Origin: Clostridiales bacterium
Lineage (GTDB): Bacteria > Bacillota > Clostridia > Saccharofermentanales > Saccharofermentanaceae
Direction of reading: 5' to 3'
Length of the DNA: 64,000 nt
Assembly (NCBI GenBank): GCA_017513085.1
Contig: JAFWDK010000001.1
Coordinates: 34,991-98,990, forward strand
Shown: one piece after another, positions 27,230 through 35,556 of the stretch
Layout: every line of letters starts with the position of its first letter
How positions within the stretch are numbered: the first letter of the stretch is position 1
Position numbers and translations under genes: made by a program
Notes under the pieces: model-generated
Databases searched by the model: none
Told to the model about the DNA's origin: nothing
Seen by the model: only the letters and a program-made list of their open reading frames with translations

Positions 27230-27772
27230 ATGGACATCGGAAAAAGACTGAGACAACTTCGCACGAAAAACTCTCTGACCCTGGAGGAACTTGCCTCAAG
27301 GACAGAACTGACAAAAGGATTCCTGTCCCAGCTGGAACGGAATCTGACTTCTCCGAGCATCTCCACTCTGGAGAATATCACGGGGGTCCTGGGCGTTCCG
27401 CTGGAGGATTTCTTCAAAGAGGAAGACAGAGAAACGCGCATCAGCTTCAGCAAGGATGATTATTCGGTAGATGAAAAAGACGGCCGCAAGATCACCTGGC
27501 TCGTTCCGGACTCACAGAAGAATATCCTGGAGCCGATCCTGATGGAACTGCAGCCGGGAACCGAATCCCAGGAGATCGAGCCCTATGAGGGTGCTGAATT
27601 CGGCTATGTCCTGAAAGGACGAGTCGATCTGATCAAGACGGGAACGAATGAGGTCTATCATCTTCGCAAAGGCGACTCCTTCTATCTTGAAGGGGATTAC
27701 ACACACAAACTGAGCAACATCGGCAAGGAACCGGGGGTCATCCTCTGGGTCGCGACACCGTCCATATTCTAA
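27230..27772 (+). CDS. XRE-cupin transcriptional regulator
   Basis: The 180-residue protein has an N-terminal helix-turn-helix of the XRE class ([19 protein letters not shown], then [11 protein letters not shown] with [10 protein letters not shown]) in residues 3-58. A cupin domain occupies about 105-178 ([38 protein letters not shown]). This layout is that of PuuR-like regulators that sense polyamines or related metabolites. It is the first gene of a co-directional operon with potABCD, 22 bases upstream of potA, and two similar palindromes flank its promoter, suggesting autoregulation. Confidence 0.9.
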   Translation: MDIGKRLRQLRTKNSLTLEELASRTELTKGFLSQLERNLTSPSISTLENITGVLGVPLEDFFKEEDRETRISFSKDDYSVDEKDGRKITWLVPDSQKNILEPILMELQPGTESQEIEPYEGAEFGYVLKGRVDLIKTGTNEVYHLRKGDSFYLEGDYTHKLSNIGKEPGVILWVATPSIF

Positions 27773-27794
27773 GCGAGTTCAGAGAGGGGAAAAT

Positions 27795-29369
27795 ATGAAG
27801 AAGCTAATTGAATTCCGCAATATCGTAAAAGCGTTTGGCAGCCAGGTCGTTCTTAAGGGGATCAATCTGGATATCTATGAGAATGAATTTGTCACACTGC
27901 TCGGTCCGTCCGGCTGCGGCAAGACGACCCTGTTAAGAATCCTGGGCGGATTCCTGAATCAGGATTCTGGCGAAGTCATTCTCGACGGCAAGGAGATCAG
28001 CAATGTTCCGGCCTATCAGCGCCCGATCAATACTGTTTTCCAGCGCTACGCTCTGTTCCCGCATCTGGATGTCTTTGACAACGTCGCCTTCGGTCTGCGC
28101 ATCAAGAAGATGTCGGAAGACCTGATCAAACCGAAAGTCGAGCGTATGATCTCTCTGGTCGGTCTTGAAGGCTTCGAACACCGTGATATCTCCATGATGT
28201 CCGGCGGCCAGCAGCAGCGTGTCGCGATCGCCCGTGCCCTGGTCAACGAACCGGATGTCCTTCTGCTTGACGAACCGCTCTCCGCTCTTGACCGCAAGCT
28301 GCGCGTTGAGATGCAGCAGGAATTAAAGCGTATCCAGCAGGAAGTCGGCATCACCTTCATCTTCGTCACCCACGACCAGGAAGAAGCATTAACGATGTCC
28401 GATAAGATCGTCGTCATGCGTGACGGCGTGATCCAGCAGATCGGCACTCCGCTTGAGATCTACAATACCCCGAACAACCGCTATGTCGCGAACTTCATCG
28501 GCAACTCCAATATCGTAGACGGCATGATGAAGAAAGACTACCTCGTAAAATTCGATGACCGTGAATATGAATGCGTCGACTTCGGCTTCAAACCGAATGA
28601 ACTGGTCGATGTCATCATCCGTCCGGAAGATATCCGCATCCTGCCGCCGAACAAAGGCAAACTCAACGGCCAGGTGCTTTCCGTCCTCTTCAAGGGCGTT
28701 CATTACGAAACGATCGTCGAGACCCGCCGCGGTGCCTCCAAGACAGTAACTCTGCATGTCGTTGAAGGCCGCGATACCTTCAATAAGGAAGCAAACGAAA
28801 TGATAAACGCGACGGACTTCACCGTCGATATCGAAGACGTCAAGAACCTGACGAACGAAGACCTGATCGCCCGCGCCAACGCGCAGGCCTGGGTCCCGGA
28901 CAGCGAACAGGATATCTCCATCACGACTGTCGAAAACGGTCTGAAAGAGGAATCCGGCAGCTACCCGGTCACCTTCCGCACAGCCAAGGGAACTTCGATC
29001 ACCGTCAACGTCAAAGTCGTCAAGCCGATCGTCAGTGAAGATGCCAAATACCAGATCGGTATCCAGGCCTTCGATGTCTATAAGACTGTGGACGAGATCC
29101 GTGAATCCATGGCAATCTCCGTCGACCTTAAGACCTGGGCAGATGCCTATGCCTGGGAACTGGATACACAGGAAGAAGTTGCGATCGACGATGTCCGTTT
29201 CGATTTCGAACCCAATGAGATCACAGCCGGCGATTACCCGGTCACCTTCCTGACCGAAGGCCGTACCTGGAAAGTCCATACGACTGAAAAGCAGGAAGAG
29301 GATACAGCCGTTTCCATCGACTTCGGACCGGACGATATCCATGTCATGCATAAGGAGGTCTTATCATGA
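27795..29369 (+). CDS. potA: Spermidine/putrescine ABC transporter ATPase with Ig-like insertion
   Basis: Residues 1-240 are a standard PotA ATPase: Walker [10 protein letters not shown] at 37-45, signature [15 protein letters not shown], Walker [13 protein letters not shown]. The TOBE domain begins near 270 ([13 protein letters not shown]). PotA is usually about 350-370 residues; this one is 524. About 160 extra residues (roughly 345-503) interrupt the TOBE region before the family-typical end [15 protein letters not shown] resumes. The extra part holds repeats ending [20 protein letters not shown] and [17 protein letters not shown], which look like bacterial Ig-like repeats normally found outside the cell. 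It energises polyamine uptake with PotBCD. Confidence 0.92.
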   Translation: MKKLIEFRNIVKAFGSQVVLKGINLDIYENEFVTLLGPSGCGKTTLLRILGGFLNQDSGEVILDGKEISNVPAYQRPINTVFQRYALFPHLDVFDNVAFGLRIKKMSEDLIKPKVERMISLVGLEGFEHRDISMMSGGQQQRVAIARALVNEPDVLLLDEPLSALDRKLRVEMQQELKRIQQEVGITFIFVTHDQEEALTMSDKIVVMRDGVIQQIGTPLEIYNTPNNRYVANFIGNSNIVDGMMKKDYLVKFDDREYECVDFGFKPNELVDVIIRPEDIRILPPNKGKLNGQVLSVLFKGVHYETIVETRRGASKTVTLHVVEGRDTFNKEANEMINATDFTVDIEDVKNLTNEDLIARANAQAWVPDSEQDISITTVENGLKEESGSYPVTFRTAKGTSITVNVKVVKPIVSEDAKYQIGIQAFDVYKTVDEIRESMAISVDLKTWADAYAWELDTQEEVAIDDVRFDFEPNEITAGDYPVTFLTEGRTWKVHTTEKQEEDTAVSIDFGPDDIHVMHKEVLS

Positions 29370-30148
29370 AAGGTTTCCGCCGTTTAGCGTATCCGTATGC
29401 GATCTGGGCGGTGATCTTCGTTGTCGTACCGATGCTGCTGGTCCTGATCTACGCGTTCACGACCAGAGGCAATTCAGTACTGACCTTCCGTTTCACACTG
29501 GCCAACTTCGCCCGTTTCTTCTCGGATAAGATCTTCATCTCGGTCCTGCTGCGTTCGCTGAAGATCGCGCTGGTCACAACGATCATCTGCATCCTTCTGG
29601 GTTATCCGGTCGCCTACGCGATCTCCCGCTTCTCTCCGAACAATCAGGCTCTCTGTGTCCTGCTCGTCACGATCCCGATGTGGATCAACATGCTGGTGCG
29701 TACCTATGCCTGGAGAGGTATTTTGCTCGAAACGGATCTTTCCCCGGAAATGAAAGTCTATATCGGCATGGTCTACAACTTCCTGCCGTTCATGATCCTG
29801 GAAGTCTACACTTCCCTCTCAAAGATGGACCCGAACCTGAGCGTTGCGGCAGCGGACTTAGGCTGCAACAACCGTCAGGTCTTCACCAAGGTCATTCTTC
29901 CCTTATCGATCCCGGGCGTGCTTTCCGGCATCACCCTTGTCTTCTTACCGGCAGTCTCCAGCTTCTTCATCCCGAAACTGCTCGGCGGCGGAAGCTTCGT
30001 CCTGATCGGTAACCTGATCGAAAACTACTTCGTCACCACCGGTGACTGGAACTTCGGCGCAGCGATCTCGCTGATCATGACGATCATCATTCTGATCTCC
30101 ATGTATTTCACCCGCAAGTTCGATTACACTGAGGAGGAACGCGCATGA
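29366..30148 (+). CDS. potB: Spermidine/putrescine ABC transporter permease
   Basis: This 260-residue permease has about six membrane segments and starts on an ATGA overlap with potA. The ATPase-contact (EAA) loop is visible as [20 protein letters not shown], followed by [20 protein letters not shown]. PotB forms half of the membrane channel with PotC. Order and coupling are those of a canonical pot operon. Confidence 0.93.
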   Translation: MKGFRRLAYPYAIWAVIFVVVPMLLVLIYAFTTRGNSVLTFRFTLANFARFFSDKIFISVLLRSLKIALVTTIICILLGYPVAYAISRFSPNNQALCVLLVTIPMWINMLVRTYAWRGILLETDLSPEMKVYIGMVYNFLPFMILEVYTSLSKMDPNLSVAAADLGCNNRQVFTKVILPLSIPGVLSGITLVFLPAVSSFFIPKLLGGGSFVLIGNLIENYFVTTGDWNFGAAISLIMTIIILISMYFTRKFDYTEEERA

Positions 30149-30945
30149 CCGAGAAAAAGAGTCTCTGGACAAAGATCGCCTTTGCCCTGGCCATCGCCTT
30201 CTTCTACCTTCCGATCGTCTATGTCATCTTCTTCTCTTTCAACTCTTCGAGATCCCTGAACAACTTCACCGGATTCTCGCTGCAGTGGTACCAGAAGATG
30301 TTCGAAAACCGGACGATGATGGAATCGATCTACTATTCCACGATCATTGCCGTGATCGCGACCCTGGTCTCCACCGTGATCGGTACTGTCGCGGCGATCG
30401 GTCTCTCCAAATCCCGCAAGCTCATCAAGGAAAGCGTTACCCAGATCAACAACCTCTCCATGATGAACCCGGATATCGTTACCGCCATCGGCCTGATGCT
30501 GTTCTACACTTCCCTGCATGTGGAAGCGGGCTTCGGCACACTGCTGCTGGCACACATTATCTTCTGTATTCCCTATGTCATGCTGTCAGTTACCCCAAAA
30601 CTGAAACAGCTCGATGACAATATCGCGGAAGCGGCTCTGGACTTAGGCTGCACGCCTTTCCAGGCACTGACCAAGGTCATCATTCCCCAGATCAAGGAAG
30701 CGATCTTCTCCGGTGCGCTTGTCGCCTTCACGATGAGTTTCGATGACTTCGTCATCTCCTACTTCGTCACCGGTCCCGGTGTCAACAACATCTCCACATA
30801 CGTTTATTCTTCCGTCAAACGTATTAATCCGAGTGTCAACGCGCTCTCCACGATCATCGTTCTGGCGATCACGATCATTCTGATCATCATGAATGTCGTT
30901 CCAATGCTCAAGGAAAGGAAAAAGAAAAATGAAAAAATTGCTTAG
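30145..30945 (+). CDS. potC: Spermidine/putrescine ABC transporter permease
   Basis: The 266-residue permease starts on an ATGA overlap with potB. The EAA loop reads AEAALDLGCTPFQALTKVII, and the segment FTMSFDDFVISYFVTGPGVN is highly typical of PotC. It has about six membrane helices. Its 3' end overlaps the potD start by 17 bases. Confidence 0.93.
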   Translation: MTEKKSLWTKIAFALAIAFFYLPIVYVIFFSFNSSRSLNNFTGFSLQWYQKMFENRTMMESIYYSTIIAVIATLVSTVIGTVAAIGLSKSRKLIKESVTQINNLSMMNPDIVTAIGLMLFYTSLHVEAGFGTLLLAHIIFCIPYVMLSVTPKLKQLDDNIAEAALDLGCTPFQALTKVIIPQIKEAIFSGALVAFTMSFDDFVISYFVTGPGVNNISTYVYSSVKRINPSVNALSTIIVLAITIILIIMNVVPMLKERKKKNEKIA

Positions 30946-32008
30946 TGTCTTACTTACTGTTCTTCTTCTGACAGCCTGCGGTTCTTCCGACAAGCCGGCA
31001 GACGGCAGCCAGAACAGCGATACTGCCTGCTCAGTCCTGAACGTCTTCAACTGGGGCGAATACATCGGTGAAAACACGATCGCTGATTTCGAAGACAAGT
31101 TCGGTGTCCGTGTTAACTACGCCTTATTCGATTCCAACGAAATGATGTACACAAAGCTGATGGGCGGCGGTTCCTACGATATCCTGATCCCGTCTGACTA
31201 CATGATCGAACGTCTGATCGCGGAAGATCTGCTGCAGCCGATCGACAAGTCCATCATTACGAACTTCGATAACCTTTATCCGGGTGTCCTGAACAAGGAA
31301 TACGATATGGACAACACCTATTCCGTTCCTTACTTCTGGGGCAATATCGGTATCGTTTACGACACAACAGTCGTTGATCCCAAGGATGTTGAAAGCGAAG
31401 GCTGGGATGTTCTGCACAACACTAAATATGCCGGCCAGATCTACATGTACGATTCCGAAAGAGACTCCTTCATGGTTGCTTTAAAGGCTCTTGGCTATTC
31501 CGCCAACACAACCGATCCGGCTCAGCTTGAAGAAGCTTACCAGTGGCTCTCCAACATCTCCCAGACAATGGATCCGGCTTACGCTACCGATGAAGCGATC
31601 GACGGTCTGACATACGGCGAAAAGGCAATGGGCGTTATGTACTCCGGCGATGCTGCCTACATCCTCTCTGAAAACGAGGATATGGCTTACTTCGTACCGG
31701 AATCCGGCACCAACATCTGGAACGACGCAATGGTCATCCCGAAGAACGCCAAGTGTCCGGAACTCGCCAACGAATTCATCAACTTCATGCTGGAATATGA
31801 TGTCGCTTACGACAACAGCTCCACCGTTGGCTATTCTTCCAACAACGCTCAGGTCATCGAAGATATGATGGCTGCCGGCGGCGAATTCGAAGGCAACAAC
31901 GCTTACTTGCCGCGTACAGGCAACCCGAACGACGAGATCTACTACGCTCTGGACGACGCGACCCGTACACTGATCTCTGAGTACTGGGTCAAAGTCAAGA
32001 ACCAGTAG
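30929..32008 (+). CDS. potD: Spermidine/putrescine-binding lipoprotein
   Basis: I start at ATG 30929 (MKKLLSVLLTVLLLTACGSS), which gives an immediate lipoprotein signal with lipobox LTAC; the longer frame from 30893 would bury it. The 359-residue protein begins its mature part with VLNVFNWGEYIGENTIADFE, the classical PotD opening, and later has YSVPYFWGNIGIVYD and YSGDAAYILSENEDMAYFVP, which line the polyamine site. It is the surface-anchored receptor for PotABC. Confidence 0.93.
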   Translation: MKKLLSVLLTVLLLTACGSSDKPADGSQNSDTACSVLNVFNWGEYIGENTIADFEDKFGVRVNYALFDSNEMMYTKLMGGGSYDILIPSDYMIERLIAEDLLQPIDKSIITNFDNLYPGVLNKEYDMDNTYSVPYFWGNIGIVYDTTVVDPKDVESEGWDVLHNTKYAGQIYMYDSERDSFMVALKALGYSANTTDPAQLEEAYQWLSNISQTMDPAYATDEAIDGLTYGEKAMGVMYSGDAAYILSENEDMAYFVPESGTNIWNDAMVIPKNAKCPELANEFINFMLEYDVAYDNSSTVGYSSNNAQVIEDMMAAGGEFEGNNAYLPRTGNPNDEIYYALDDATRTLISEYWVKVKNQ

Positions 32009-32022
32009 TCATAGATACAAAT

Positions 32023-32083
32023 AAAGTGAAACCCCTGCATCCGCGGGAAAAGGTAACGCGGACCGCTGTGCGAATCACACTTT
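32023..32083 (+). other. Structured segment after potD
   Basis: AAAGTG (32023-32028) can pair with CACTTT (32078-32083), enclosing a second stem CCGCG (32041-32045) with CGCGG (32057-32061). It has no T run and no recognised RNA family. It could be a 3'-UTR stabilising fold or the degraded edge of an inserted element. Confidence 0.35.
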
Positions 32084-32103
32084 CAAGAAACCAAAAATAG
32101 ATG

Positions 32104-32144
32104 AAAAGGGGCTGTTACGAAACGAGTTTTCTAACAGCCCTTTT
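32104..32144 (+). terminator. Putative terminator of the pot operon
   Basis: AAAAGGGGCTGTTA pairs with TAACAGCCCTTTT (one bulged G) across a 14-base loop, 95 bases after potD. It coincides with the left end of the MITE-like element, which may therefore supply the pot terminator. Confidence 0.65.
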
Positions 32145-32282
32145 AAATACCTGATTTTATTGAATGTGGTAATAATTTTGATTACTGATAACGCATGATT
32201 ATTCAACCCCTCCTATGCATATAGAAGAGGAGCCGATACTGATGATACGATATAGATGATCGGAACAGATGGTTCTGATTCA

Positions 32283-32320
32283 AAAACGCCGGAGGGTTGG
32301 ATATCCCGGGGCGTTTTTTT
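32283..32320 (+). terminator. Terminator-like hairpin
   Basis: AAAACGCC (32283-32290) pairs with GGCGTTTT (32310-32317), followed by further T residues. It follows no intact gene, so it may be the last trace of a deleted one. I see nothing supportable between 32390 and 32710 except an isolated TATAAT at 32629-32634. Confidence 0.7.
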
Positions 32321-32710
32321 AAGTTTCTATACGTAAAAAGAGGCCGGTTACGATCTGACTGCATTTGCTATTTCGTAACAGCCCCTTTTTTGCTCTTTCT
32401 ACTCGAAGAAACGGGAAGTGTACGGTTGACAGATCGCTGTTCCCGCATACACGTTAAGGTAATGATAGTACGCAGGTCATGTGTTACGGTCAAAATGATG
32501 ATTCATCAAGTGAAAAAGATCGGAATTCGCCGTTTTTGAATGCAGTATTTGGTAATATGGTTTTAGACCAAGGCAAAAGAATCAGCAGGTAATTCGCGGT
32601 AATAAATCATTGGATTTAACCTGGTAATTATAATGGCGCAGGTCATCGTTGTTTGCTTAAGCTTTACAGCGGAATGACCGATGCCATATGTGCTGCTTGA
32701 GAGGTTTATT

Positions 32711-33712
32711 ATGAGTTCGTTCAAAGAAATGCTGAAAAAGATCTATCCGTCGCCCGCCAGTTCATTCAACAGAGAAATCGGAAACCTTAAGAAAAGAATA
32801 AAATCACTTGAGGACAGCAACAGAGATCTGGAAAAGAGGATCGAACACCTGATGTACAATCAGCTCGATCCCGCTCTTTATCCGCACGCGATCAAACAGT
32901 GGTATCAGGACGTTACGGGAAACGTTCTTGATCTCAGTTCGCCCAGGACTTATAACGAAAAGATCCAATGGCTTAAGGCTTATGATCACGACCCCAGAAA
33001 AACATTGCTGGCGGATAAATATCTGGTCAGGGACTGGGTCAGGGATAAGATCGGCGAAGAATATCTTATACCTTTGCTGGGTGTGTATAGAAATGCAAAT
33101 GAGATCGATTTCGATTCCCTTCCGGATAAATTCGTACTAAAAGGGAATCACGGCTCCTCAATGAACTATATCGTTACAAACAAGAAAAAAGAGAACTTTG
33201 AGGAAATCAGAAACATAGCCAACGGCTGGCTGAGACAGAACTATGCGTTCAGTTTCGGTTATGAGATGCACTATAACGATATTCCCAGAAGACTGATCGC
33301 CGAGCAATACATAGGAAGTGAGGGCGTTGACCTGCCGGATTATAAGTTTTGGTGCTTTGGCGGGAAATGCAGATTTATCGGTGTTCATAAATATCGCTAT
33401 ACAGACCCGCACATGGTTATGTTCAGCCCTGAGTGGGAGAAACTTCCTTTTTCTACCGGAGCTTCTGCGCCGCTTGAGGAAGATGTCGAAAGACCATCAG
33501 TACTTCCGGAGATGTTGAGAATCGCCGAAAAACTATCTGAGGGCTTTGCTCATGTCAGGGTTGACCTGTATCTGCTGAACGATCATGATATTAAATTCGG
33601 AGAGATGACATTCACTCCTTCTTCAGGCGTGTGCAGATGGACACCTCCCGAAGCGGATCTTATGGTCGGCGAAATGCTGGAATTGCCGGACAAAACAAAT
33701 GTAAAGGACTAA
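32711..33712 (+). CDS. TupA-like ATP-grasp protein
   Basis: I start at ATG 32711, 7 bases after GAGAGG; an ATG at 32681 is possible. The 333-residue protein has an N-terminal coiled-coil stretch (residues about 15-50, NLKKRIKSLEDSNRDLEKRI), then NEKIQWLKAYDHDPRKTLLA and FVLKGNHGSSMNYIVTNK, the signature of TupA-like ATP-grasp proteins (named for teichuronopeptide synthesis in alkaliphilic Bacillus). These are found in capsule loci and probably ligate an amino acid or similar to a glycan. It pairs with the GT2 gene downstream, apart from the main glycan cluster. Confidence 0.82.
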   Translation: MSSFKEMLKKIYPSPASSFNREIGNLKKRIKSLEDSNRDLEKRIEHLMYNQLDPALYPHAIKQWYQDVTGNVLDLSSPRTYNEKIQWLKAYDHDPRKTLLADKYLVRDWVRDKIGEEYLIPLLGVYRNANEIDFDSLPDKFVLKGNHGSSMNYIVTNKKKENFEEIRNIANGWLRQNYAFSFGYEMHYNDIPRRLIAEQYIGSEGVDLPDYKFWCFGGKCRFIGVHKYRYTDPHMVMFSPEWEKLPFSTGASAPLEEDVERPSVLPEMLRIAEKLSEGFAHVRVDLYLLNDHDIKFGEMTFTPSSGVCRWTPPEADLMVGEMLELPDKTNVKD

Positions 33713-33827
33713 AGGTCCGCATTCCTTATGTGCTTGTTTGAGGAGTCAGCGCTTTGTTATTCGGCAAATCGTCCGATGTCCTGAATGCGTTTAGAGAAGA
33801 ACAGACAGAGCTATGCGTTTATAGAGT

Positions 33828-34892
33828 ATGACAATGAAAGAAAAGGTGAAGATCTCAGTAGTGATACCGGTGCATAATACCGGAGAATACCTGGACAGAT
33901 GTTTAAACAGTGTCTGCGGGCAAACGCTATCTGAAATAGAAATAATCTGTATTGATGACGGATCGGAAGATGATTCTGCATCAATACTCAAGAAATATGC
34001 GGAAACGGACGAAAGAGTCATCGTTTTTTCGCAAGCCAGACTCGGGGTATCGTCAGCACGAAACAGAGGAATAAATGAATCGCACGCGGAGTATATATTC
34101 TTTGTGGACAGCGATGACTATCTGGCGGAAGATGCTCTTGAAAAAGTGTATTCCGTGATGTCTGCCAGCGACCTAGACATCGTGATCTTTCAATCAATGG
34201 CTTTCACGGACAACAGCGAGTATAAACGCAGAGCTGAGAATATAACGAAATATCTTTCCTTTAAAGAGGATTATCCCGGCGTATATACAGGCAAAGATCT
34301 TCTGGTAAAGTTCTATGATAATTCCAATTACATCGTTAATGTCTGGAATAAATGCTACAGGTCATCACTGATCAAAGACAACAACATCGGTTTTATTGAG
34401 GGGATCATTCACGAAGATGTCAGTTTCTCCTTTGAATGTATGGTCATGGCCAGCAGAGTCATGTGCATCAACGATGTTCTTTATTTCTACAGGCAGAGAG
34501 ATGAATCGATCACCACAACCAAAACATCCTTTGAAAATGTATACGGCAGATATATTTGCGCAAAAAGGATATACAGCAGACTTAAGGAAATGGATGATGC
34601 TGCGTTTGTTGAAAAGCAGATGAAATATATGGAATCCCGTTTATTGAAAAATGCCAGATTACTGTATACAGAACTGGAAGAAGGTGAAAAAGAAAAAACG
34701 AAACTCCTTCCGATCGCCGAGAGAGTTGATTTTAGCAATCTGATCGCAGACTCGGGGACATATATTAAAAAGAATATCGATCAGGAAAGAAAGATCAGAA
34801 AGTTGTCCACAGAGCTGGAAAAGATCAAGGGCAGCAGATTATACAGGATATTAGTGGTGATAAGAAAAGCGTTTCATCTATTCAAAAAATAA
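33828..34892 (+). CDS. GT2 glycosyltransferase
   Basis: The 354-residue protein has a GT-A domain beginning VKISVVIPVHNTGEYLDRCL, with FFVDSDDYLAEDAL as the metal site near 92-105. The C-terminus ends in a charged helix and a basic tail (KIKGSRLYRILVVIRKAFHL), probably a membrane contact. The start is ATG 33828 or 33834; neither has a clear ribosome binding site. Its use of AGA/ATA codons seems higher than in the pot genes upstream, consistent with a separate history, but this was judged by eye. Confidence 0.82.
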   Translation: MTMKEKVKISVVIPVHNTGEYLDRCLNSVCGQTLSEIEIICIDDGSEDDSASILKKYAETDERVIVFSQARLGVSSARNRGINESHAEYIFFVDSDDYLAEDALEKVYSVMSASDLDIVIFQSMAFTDNSEYKRRAENITKYLSFKEDYPGVYTGKDLLVKFYDNSNYIVNVWNKCYRSSLIKDNNIGFIEGIIHEDVSFSFECMVMASRVMCINDVLYFYRQRDESITTTKTSFENVYGRYICAKRIYSRLKEMDDAAFVEKQMKYMESRLLKNARLLYTELEEGEKEKTKLLPIAERVDFSNLIADSGTYIKKNIDQERKIRKLSTELEKIKGSRLYRILVVIRKAFHLFKK

Positions 34893-34976
34893 AAGCATAT
34901 TTGAACATAAATCAGTCGATAATTGATTCTTATGATTCGTCGCAGGATCCCCGCGAGAGATAACCTGACTGCGGAT

Positions 34977-35045
34977 AAAAACCATTAAAACCAATCATAG
35001 ATCATACAGGCTATGATCCATATCAGTGCTGCAGTATGGTTTTTT
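34977..35045 (+). terminator. Nested hairpin ending in a T run
   Basis: AAAAACCAT (34977-34985) can pair with ATGGTTTTT (35036-35044), and an inner inverted repeat ATCATAG (34994-35000) with CTATGAT (35011-35017) forms a stem within. The T run makes it a plausible terminator for the preceding GT2 gene; the loop is long for a simple one. Confidence 0.5.
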
Positions 35046-35052
35046 ATAAGCA

Positions 35053-35081
35053 TTGACAATAGACGGGATAGCCTTTAAAAT
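35053..35081 (+). promoter_or_regulatory. Promoter of the marR-ABC exporter operon
   Basis: TTGACA at 35053-35058 and TAAAAT at 35076-35081 have the optimal 17-base spacing, 29 bases upstream of the marR start codon. Confidence 0.85.
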
Positions 35082-35094
35082 GTAGCATGCTACA
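35081..35094. promoter_or_regulatory. MarR operator palindrome
   Basis: TGTAGCATGCTACA is a perfect 14-base palindrome that begins at the last base of the -10 and covers the expected transcription start. Its position fits autorepression by the MarR protein encoded immediately downstream. Confidence 0.75.
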
Positions 35095-35109
35095 GAAAAG
35101 AGGAGAACG

Positions 35110-35556
35110 ATGAAGAATCAGGATATCGGATACCTAATAAAGAAGATCAGCGTCCACCAGAAATCGGGAATGGACGCTTCTTTAAGTTCGTATAATCTGA
35201 CTTCCTCTCAGCTGCACGTTCTGTTTCTGCTCGACCGTCATGGCGGTGAGATGACGCAGAGAACGCTGGAGGAAGCCCTGGGCGTTTCCCATCCGACCGT
35301 GGTCGGACTGGTGAGCCGTCTGGAAAAGCAGGGTTTCATCACGACGGAGATCGATCCGGATGACCGTCGTCATAAGAAGATCCTGCCGACAGAGAAGGCT
35401 CTGAACCTCAAAGAGGAACTCGGCCGGGCGAGAAGGGAAAACGAACGGAAAATGACAAGCGGTTTCAGCGAGAAAGAACTGAAACAGCTCAATGAATACC
35501 TGCAGCGCATTTATGCGAATATCAGTGACGGAAGGAAGGAGGAATGTAAATGCTGA
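35110..35556 (+). CDS. MarR family transcriptional regulator
   Basis: The 148-residue protein has a winged-helix domain (LTSSQLHVLFLLDRHGGEMT, then LEEALGVSHPTVVGLVSRLE and the wing ITTEIDPDDRRHKKI). MarR repressors of this sort sense drugs or toxic metabolites and release their promoter. Its gene starts 16 bases after the palindrome above, has GAGGAG as ribosome binding site, and overlaps the exporter gene by 7 bases. Confidence 0.93.
   Translation: MKNQDIGYLIKKISVHQKSGMDASLSSYNLTSSQLHVLFLLDRHGGEMTQRTLEEALGVSHPTVVGLVSRLEKQGFITTEIDPDDRRHKKILPTEKALNLKEELGRARRENERKMTSGFSEKELKQLNEYLQRIYANISDGRKEECKC

Larger units (their letters stand above)
32104..32389. mobile_element. MITE-like element or IS remnant with 19-bp inverted ends
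   Basis: AAAAGGGGCTGTTACGAAA at 32104-32122 recurs as its exact reverse complement TTTCGTAACAGCCCCTTTT at 32371-32389, bounding 286 bases with no coding capacity. The GGGGCTGTTnC start resembles terminal repeats of several IS families (IS5 or IS1182 kind), but I cannot assign one. The left end also forms its own hairpin (32104-32144), and a separate strong terminator-like hairpin lies inside at 32283-32320. No clear target duplication is seen. Confidence 0.55.

Noticed and set aside
28389..29351. Long minus-strand open frame (320 codons) opposite potA
   Set aside because: It is the mirror of potA's strongly biased codons. The encoded sequence is low-complexity and Asp/Val/Ile rich, with no motif or ribosome binding site, while potA is unmistakable.
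31981..32710. A hidden gene in the 670-bp gap after potD
   Set aside because: The only frame of note (32297-32539) has no ribosome binding site and crosses the terminator and MITE end; its product has no recognisable features.
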